NCBI GenBank assembly: GCA_018267385.1
Contig: JAFDYN010000010.1
Coordinates: 124,001 to 188,000, forward strand
Reading direction: 5' to 3'
DNA: 64,000 nt
From: Bacteroidota bacterium
GTDB taxonomy: Bacteria > Bacteroidota > Bacteroidia > Chitinophagales > LD1
Of this stretch, positions 41,436-46,500 are shown piece after piece. The position numbers and the translations under genes are program-made. The first letter of the stretch is position 1; the number at the start of each line of letters is the position of its first letter. The notes beneath the pieces are model-generated. The model searched no databases. It saw only the letters and a list, made by a program, of their open reading frames with translations, and was not told the origin of the DNA.

Positions 41436-41506
41436 TACACCGGACAGGACTCGAACCTGTATGAGCCGCTTAGAAGGCGGGGATGTTTCCATTACATCAC
41501 CAGTGC
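41436..41506 (-). tRNA. tRNA-Arg (anticodon TCT)
   Basis: Acceptor GCACTGG / CCGGTGT with G-U pairs, anticodon loop CTTCTAA on a four-pair CCGC/GCGG stem (outer pair C-C mismatched), T arm ACAGG-TTCGAGT-CCTGT, discriminator A. Confidence 0.9.
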
Positions 41507-41509
41507 CTG

Positions 41510-41582
41510 TGGACAGGGCAGGACTCGAACCTGCATCGCGAGGCCCTTCAAACCTCCGCTCTACCATTGGAGCTACCTGTCC
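41510..41582 (-). tRNA. tRNA-Phe (anticodon GAA)
   Basis: Acceptor GGACAGG / CCTGTCC, D arm GCTC..GAGC, anticodon stem GAGGT/GCCTC with loop TTGAAGG, T arm GCAGG-TTCGAGT-CCTGC, discriminator A. Only three bases separate it from its neighbour on each side. Confidence 0.93.
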
Positions 41583-41585
41583 ATG

Positions 41586-41657
41586 AGCCTCCTTCAGTGT
41601 TTGAAACTGATTCTCCTGATTACAGGTCAGGCGCATCACCACAGATGCTTAGGGGGC
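41586..41657 (-). tRNA. tRNA-Thr (anticodon TGT), divergent
   Basis: Acceptor GCCCCCT / AGGAGGC (one C-A mismatch), D stem GCAT/ATGC, anticodon stem CCTGA/TCAGG with loop CCTGTAA, T arm TCAGT-TTCAAAC-ACTGA, discriminator T. Position 8 is A instead of the near-universal T. All arms pair, so I treat it as a real but divergent tRNA. Confidence 0.8.
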
Positions 41658-41673
41658 ACTCACGTTTTCTCTG

Positions 41674-41745
41674 CGGGAACAGGATGGATCGAACATCCGG
41701 CACGCGGCTTAACAGGCCGCTACTCTGCCACTGAGTTATGTTCCC
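41674..41745 (-). tRNA. tRNA-Asn (anticodon GTT)
   Basis: Acceptor GGGAACA / TGTTCCC, anticodon stem GCGGC/GCCGC with loop CTGTTAA, T arm GGATG-TTCGATC-CATCC, discriminator G. G34 is normally queuosine in this tRNA. Confidence 0.94.
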
Positions 41746-41751
41746 AGATCG

Positions 41752-41824
41752 CGGTACCAATGGGAGTCGAACCCATACCTTCCTCATAGACAGTGAGGCA
41801 CACTGGCCGTTGTGCTATGGTACC
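41752..41824 (-). tRNA. tRNA-Asp (anticodon GTC)
   Basis: Acceptor GGTACCA / TGGTACC, anticodon stem CCTCA/TGAGG with loop CTGTCTA, T arm ATGGG-TTCGACT-CCCAT, discriminator G. It would be a substrate of queuosine insertion and of the GluQRS encoded at 12.9 kb. Confidence 0.94.
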
Positions 41825-41828
41825 ATGG

Positions 41829-41901
41829 CTGATGCAGCAGGCTTCGAACCTGCAACCCCCGCTTTCGTAGAGCGGCGTTCTTCCCATTGAACTATGCATC
41901 A
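41829..41901 (-). tRNA. tRNA-Arg (anticodon ACG)
   Basis: Acceptor TGATGCA / TGCATCA, starting with a T-A pair, anticodon stem CCGCT/AGCGG with loop CTACGAA, T arm GCAGG-TTCGAAG-CCTGC, discriminator G. The T-A-C-G anticodon context fits TadA conversion of A34 to inosine. Confidence 0.93.
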
Positions 41902-41908
41902 ATATCAG

Positions 41909-41983
41909 TTGACCCGGTGGGGCTCGAACCCACGACCCCCGCTTTAAAAGAGCGGTGCTGCCTCCATGCTGAGCTACAGATCA
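41909..41983 (-). tRNA. tRNA-Lys (anticodon TTT)
   Basis: 75 bases. Acceptor TGATCTG / CGGGTCA (T-A first pair and G-U pairs), T8 A9, anticodon stem CCGCT/AGCGG with loop CTTTTAA, T arm GTGGG-TTCGAGC-CCCAC, discriminator A. Its anticodon differs from the stand-alone tRNA-Lys(CTT) at 30 kb. Confidence 0.92.
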
Positions 41984-41988
41984 ATATG

Positions 41989-42061
41989 TAGACCCAGAGT
42001 GATTCGAACACTCACTGTACAGGTTCTAAGCCTGCTGCCTCTCCCGTTGGGCTACGAGTCC
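41989..42061 (-). tRNA. tRNA with Leu anticodon TAG but a short variable loop
   Basis: Acceptor GGACTCG / TGGGTCT (G-U pairs at several positions), T8 A9, anticodon stem CAGG/CCTG plus a G-U pair with loop CTTAGAA, so anticodon UAG for the Leu codon CUA. T arm GAGTG-TTCGAAT-CACTC, discriminator A. The variable loop is only five bases (ACAGT), whereas bacterial tRNA-Leu has a long variable arm. Its identity is therefore uncertain. Confidence 0.85.
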
Positions 42062-42065
42062 ATGT

Positions 42066-42118
42066 ATCCGGCGGTGGTTGGTATAGATGACTAACGGTGC
42101 CACCTCCATCCGCCGGAT
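42066..42118 (-). repeat. Strong hairpin inside the tRNA array
   Basis: ATCCGGCGG (42066-42074) and CCGCCGGAT (42110-42118) form a perfect nine-base stem, with an inner GTGG/CCAC possibility. It fills the only wide gap in the array (between Leu-type and Gln tRNAs). It has no T arm, so it is not itself a tRNA; it may be a processing signal or a tRNA relic. Confidence 0.55.
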
Positions 42119-42133
42119 GAATTACTTTTTTAG

Positions 42134-42206
42134 TTGCCGGAGCAGGATTCGAACCTGCACATACCAGAGTCAAAATCTGGTGCCCTCCCGGTTAGGCGAT
42201 CCGGCA
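42134..42206 (-). tRNA. tRNA-Gln (anticodon TTG)
   Basis: Acceptor TGCCGGA / TCCGGCA, anticodon stem CCAGA/TCTGG with loop TTTTGAC, T arm GCAGG-TTCGAAT-CCTGC, discriminator A. It is the first tRNA of the array in the direction of transcription. Confidence 0.94.
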
Positions 42207-42352
42207 GTGTAGTGTCTGTCTATGCTGCGCTGTCGCCATTGAGGGACGCTGATCAAGTAGGATTTCATATGCTTTATTTGTCTGGAGACATCCAGCGCCT
42301 TCCCCCGCATATCGGAAGAGGGGTGGTGACGCTCCATGGGTTTTATACTTTT

Positions 42353-42532
42353 CTACCTGATGTCAGGATAGACTCCGGTCTCACGGAGTATCGTTTCTTT
42401 TTGCTGCCTGATAGCCCTGACATCACTGAAGTCCAGTATCCCTGCCAGGAACTTGCCTATGGCATCCAGCCACCGGGTGGAGAACCTGACGTGCAGATCA
42501 AACTGCCGTGCCTTGTGTTGAATTGTTATCAT
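42353..42532 (-). CDS. Small protein upstream of the tRNA array, 59 aa
   Basis: ATG at 42532 opens a 59-residue frame starting MITIQHKARQFDLHVRFSTR and ending RETGVYPDIR. It is basic, with an amphipathic middle (WLDAIGKFLAGILDF). It begins 25 bases after the 87-residue gene on the same strand and ends about 150 bases before tRNA-Gln, which suggests one transcript. No family is recognised. The 150 bases between it and tRNA-Gln show no supported gene. Confidence 0.45.
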   Translation of the reverse strand: MITIQHKARQFDLHVRFSTRWLDAIGKFLAGILDFSDVRAIRQQKETILRETGVYPDIR

Positions 42533-42557
42533 AGTATTGGTTTTTAGTGTTTATGTT

Positions 42558-42821
42558 TTATTCTTCGTTTTCATTTTCTGTCACGATCACCATCTCCAGC
42601 CCCAGTCGCATCAGGAGCAGTGGAAACGGCTCCTTTGGCTCCGGCATATAGTCCGGCATCATCGCTTCTTCCTCAGGTGTCGGTATTCTGGCCGGTATCC
42701 ATTTGGGTTCTGCTATTTCTTCTGTGCGTCTCTTGCGGTCTTTGCTGTACGTCACGATCAGATGTATCGTGACCCAGAGTGCCGGCAGGAGGCATAAGAA
42801 AGCTGTAAAATTTGTTTCCAT
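42558..42821 (-). CDS. Small membrane protein upstream of the tRNA array, 87 aa
   Basis: The protein begins METNFTAFLCLLPALWVTIH, a single N-terminal membrane helix, and continues with a charged, Pro/Glu-rich cytoplasmic region (YSKDRKRRTEEIAEPKWIPA, PTPEEEAMMPDYMPEPKEPF) and ends TENENEE. No family is recognised. It lies between a bidirectional hairpin and the 59-residue gene and has the same strand as the whole tRNA/rtcB series. Confidence 0.6.
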   Translation of the reverse strand: METNFTAFLCLLPALWVTIHLIVTYSKDRKRRTEEIAEPKWIPARIPTPEEEAMMPDYMPEPKEPFPLLLMRLGLEMVIVTENENEE

Positions 42822-42842
42822 CGTTTTCGTTTTTCTGTCAAA

Positions 42843-42879
42843 TAAAAAGCCCCGTGTGCTGGGCGCAGACGGGGCTTTT
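42843..42879 (-). terminator. Hairpin terminator or attenuator upstream of the 87-aa gene
   Basis: AAGCCCCGT / ACGGGGCTT forms a perfect nine-base stem with T runs on both strands. On the minus strand it lies after the 52-residue frame and before the 87-residue gene, so it may attenuate transcription into the tRNA array. Confidence 0.75.
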
Positions 42880-42898
42880 CTCTATCGGAGGTATATTG

Positions 42899-43057
42899 CT
42901 ATACCCGCTGATGCTTTCGCCTCGTCTGCCTGTGATCAAATAGATCCTTATTACGATTGCCACCTGTCTCTATCACCAGGACATAGCTATAGCTGCCTGC
43001 GCACTGCGCCGGTGACCACTGCTGGTGCCTGATCGATATGTTGTTTGTGAGTGCCAT
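42899..43057 (-). CDS. Tiny open frame, 52 aa, in the leader of the tRNA/rtcB region
   Basis: ATG at 43057 gives MALTNNISIRHQQWSPAQCA onward to TRRKHQRV. It sits between two hairpins. An overlapping frame from 43110 reads MLLPQIQWWQGMEGLRRQHH and includes DQAPAVVTG, echoing YQAPVLFGG of the next tiny frame. Which frame is translated, if any, is unclear; it could be a leader peptide. Confidence 0.3.
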   Translation of the reverse strand: MALTNNISIRHQQWSPAQCAGSYSYVLVIETGGNRNKDLFDHRQTRRKHQRV

Positions 43058-43150
43058 GGTGCTGTCTCCTTAAACCTTCCATGCCTTGCCACCATTGGAT
43101 CTGGGGCAGGAGCATGGTCGGTTTTTATTTTTAGTTTCCTGTTATTGTTT

Positions 43151-43184
43151 TAAAAAAATAAACCCGGCTTTTTGGGCCGGGCTT
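43151..43184 (-). terminator. Hairpin terminator in the leader of the tRNA/rtcB region
   Basis: CCCGGC / GCCGGG (with flanking AA/TT) and a seven-base loop is followed on the minus strand by TTTATTTTTTT. It lies between the 31-residue frame and the 52-residue frame. Confidence 0.7.
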
Positions 43185-43216
43185 ACTGTTTGTTATTAGT
43201 TGTTTAGTTTTTTATA

Positions 43217-43312
43217 CTAAGACCAATATCTGCAATAAGCCCGAAACACACTATCCATGCGGTTTTCGCCGCCGAAGAGCACTGGTGCCTGATATGTGTG
43301 TTTGCGTATCAT
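43217..43312 (-). CDS. Tiny open frame, 31 aa, first in the tRNA/rtcB region
   Basis: ATG at 43312, about 25 bases after the predicted transcription start, gives MIRKHTYQAPVLFGGENRMD and ends YCRYWS. The strong promoter just upstream and the terminator just downstream make it a candidate leader peptide, but the coding evidence is weak. Confidence 0.3.
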   Translation of the reverse strand: MIRKHTYQAPVLFGGENRMDSVFRAYCRYWS

Positions 43313-43340
43313 TTGAAAATACTTTTCCGTTTTGTTGCCA

Positions 43341-43373
43341 CAAAGATACATGCGTTTAATTCTAAAAACCAAA
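43341..43373 (-). promoter_or_regulatory. Strong promoter reading into the tRNA/rtcB region
   Basis: On the minus strand, TTTG (43370-43373), a 21-base spacer and TATCTTTG (43341-43348) match the Bacteroidota promoter consensus fully, in AT-rich DNA. Transcription would start near 43335 and could cover the small genes, 13 tRNAs, rtcB and beyond. The AT-rich DNA between here and the protease terminator holds no gene. Confidence 0.75.
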
Positions 43374-43470
43374 TATTTTATACAAAATTATTTTTATCGT
43401 TTCCTGAAATGTAGTATCCATGCGGGTTTCAGTATGAAATTTAGAATCATTCTAAGCTCAGTTCCCGCAA

Positions 43471-43510
43471 AAAGAAAAGCGCAGACATGATCACATCTGC
43501 GCTTTTCTTT
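43471..43510 (-). terminator. Terminator of the M4 protease gene
   Basis: A perfect 15-base inverted repeat, AAAGAAAAGCGCAGA / TCTGCGCTTTTCTTT, surrounds a ten-base loop. It separates the protease gene from the tRNA/rtcB promoter. Confidence 0.9.
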
Positions 43511-43528
43511 GTCAAATCCGGTCTCTGA

Positions 43529-46500
43529 TCAATGCTGTATGGTGACCTGCTTAGTCACTGATCCTATAGCGGTTTTGATCTGGACGCTGTAGACCGCGGC
43601 TGCCCAGGAGGAGGCATCCAGCGTGAGGTGTATTTCTTTTTCACCTGCGAAAGTATGAGTAGTCACTACGCGGCCTATCATATCCCTGACCTCTACGGTG
43701 CCATCTGATGGTGCCGGCAGAGTGGCTGATACATTCACACTAGTATTGGCCGGATTGGGGTAGATACTCAGTGTGGTCAATGCATTCATATCGCTGATGC
43801 CTGTATATACACTGACGGTGGCTATCGCAGTAGTCATACAACCGTTGGCATCTGTCACGGTCACTGTATATGTGCCGGCGGCAAGATTGGTAGCAGTGCC
43901 GGTCGTCTGGGTAGGATTGGTACTCCACTGATATGTCAGTGTACCTGTACCACCAGACGCGCTCACCGTAGCGCTACCATCTGACTGGCCCGTATGCGCC
44001 TGTGTGACTGATGTAGTGGCCTGCACAGCGGCTGAAGGCTCAGTGATATGTACGCTGTCAATTGCCACGCATCCATTCGCATCCGTTACCGTCGCCACAT
44101 ATGTACCTGCAGCCACATTGCTTATAGCAGGACCTGTTGTATTGTTGCTCCACAGATAGGAGAGGGTGCCGGTACCACCGGTAGCGGTCACAGTAGCGGC
44201 TCCGGTACTACCTGCTCCACGACACAGGATATCGGATATCTGGTTTTGTGTAGTGATGACTGCCGGTTGCGTGATAGTGACTATGTCGGTCTTTGCACAG
44301 TTATTTGCGTCGGTAATGGTCAGATGGTAAGTGCCTGCCGAGAGGCCTGTTAGACCGGCTATAGCCGGGCTCCACTGGTAGCTGAGCGCCCCTGTGCCGC
44401 CTTGTGCCTGTAGTGATATATTACCTCCTGCAGCACCGTAGCAGAGAGGAGCTGTGGCAGACAGTACGTCAGTGATAGCCGCGGGCTCTGTGATGGTCAC
44501 AGAGTCTACTCTTGAGCAGCCGTTGCCATCTGTCACATTGACTACATAGAGACCGGCAGTCAGTGTCGTCTGTGATGCGCCCGTCAGGCCGCCCGGCCAT
44601 GCGTAGGTATAACTGCCCGGAGTGATACTAGGTGTGATGGTGGCTGTGCCGTTATTGCCGCCATGGCAGGATACTGCACCGGCAGTATGAGTAAGTGTAA
44701 AGGAGGCCGGACTGCTCACATTCACACCTTGTGCACTGGTGCATTGGTTGGCGTCAGTCACAGTCACAGTGTAGTTGCCGGCAGCGAGATTAGTGGCTGT
44801 AGCCGTAGTCGCGCCGCTGGTCCAGTGATACGAGAGTGTGCCTGTGCCTCCCGTAGCAGTAGCGGTAGCCCTGCCATTGCTCTGGCCACAAGATGCCGCC
44901 GCACTTGAGACTTGTACGCTGATAGCTGATGGCTGAGTGACAGTAGCAGAGCGTGTAGCAGTACAGCTATGTGCGTCAGTAATGGTCACAGTATAGGTGC
45001 CCGCAGACAGGTTATTACGGTTTTGCGTAGTGATGCTACTACCCCAGTTGTAGGTATATGACGAAGTGCCTCCGGATGGAGCGAGCGTAATAGCGCCGTT
45101 ATTACCACCATTACAAGAGACATTGGTAGTAGAAGCAGTAGCCGCCAGCGCCGCAGATGGTTGTGAAACGGTGGTGCTGACAGTGGTGGTGCAGCTATGT
45201 GCGTCTGTTACCGTGACGGTATATGTGCCTGCCGGTATATTGGTCCTGTTTTGAGTGGTGATGCCTGCGCCCCACGCATAGGTGTAGCCGGTAGTACCGC
45301 CGGACGGAGTGAGCGCAATGGAGCCGGTGCTACCGCCATAGCAGGCCACATCTGTGGCAGTGGCAGCAGCGGTCAGCGCAGCGGCCGGCTGTGTCACGTT
45401 GGCCGTGCGGCTGGCTGTGCAGCTATGCGCATCAGTCACCGTCACGGTGTAAGACCCCGCGGCGAGATTGGTTCGGTTTTGCGTCGTGATACCGCCACCC
45501 CAGTTGTAGCTATATGCTGTGGTACCACCTGTGACGGCTATGGAGATAGCCCCTGTGCTGCCACCATAGCATAGCACGCCGGTAGTGGTAGATCCTACCA
45601 CCAGTGCAGCAGCAGGCTGCGTCACCACCACAGTATCAGTTTTGGCGCAGCCATTATTATCAGAGATCGATACGGTGTAAGTGCCCGCAGGTACATTGGA
45701 GATAGACGAGGTAGTCTGCCCACTGCTCCAGTGGTATGAGTATGGCGAGCTACCAGAGGTAGGTGTGACCGCTGCCGCTCCCGTAGACTGACCGTAGCAG
45801 CCTACAGCAGTGCTCGTGCGTGTATCGGTCAGGCCTCCGCCTATGGTAGCGGTGGCAGCCGCACGCAGAGATACGCAGGCCGGTGCTTGCACCTCCCAGT
45901 TGTAGAAGTAGTAATAATAGCCCGGTTGAACAGGGTTGCTGATGTTATTGCCTATGATACTGACCATGCCCTGAGAGTCGGTATAAGGAGGATACGTGGC
46001 TCCCGCAGTATTGCGGAAAAGATTCATAGAGTCTGCCACTCCCAGCTCATAGATGGTAGTGGTACTCGGCACGAGGTCGATGTTCAGATTGATACGGCCG
46101 CGGCCCGCCTGTATGTAGATACTACGGCTGGCTATGACCACACCAAAAGTGTCGCGGTACTGTATAGTGCGATAGCCCGAGGTCAGCGCATATACAAATA
46201 CAGAGACGAGCTTGGATGGTTTATTGACCTTGAAACGAAGTGCGCGTTGGCTATTGCCATTGAAATAGGAACCTGCTCCGATCGTGGAGTCCACCGGCCC
46301 TACATAGACACTCGCCTGAGGCACTACCTCCTCTGCATAGTAGCTACGAGTGGCGCTGAGAGACGGTGTGTTGAACGGATTGGCCGTAGAGACCACCGGG
46401 GTACTCGTAGCACTATCGTACCAGTTTACATTATTAGTAGTGGTGGCTGAGAGCGTCACAGATCCTGCACTGCAGCGGCTGCCGCCAGTCACTGCCGGGG

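Noticed and set aside
41213..41902. Several 60-155 codon frames across 41.0-42.2 kb on both strands
   Set aside because: They cross well-formed tRNA genes and merely reflect tRNA sequence.
41079..42206. A CRISPR-like array of regular repeats
   Set aside because: The regular spacing is due to tRNA genes: each unit folds as a cloverleaf with a distinct anticodon.
42207..42352. A minus-strand frame starting MERHHPSSDM at 42337
   Set aside because: It runs into tRNA-Gln and has no supporting features.
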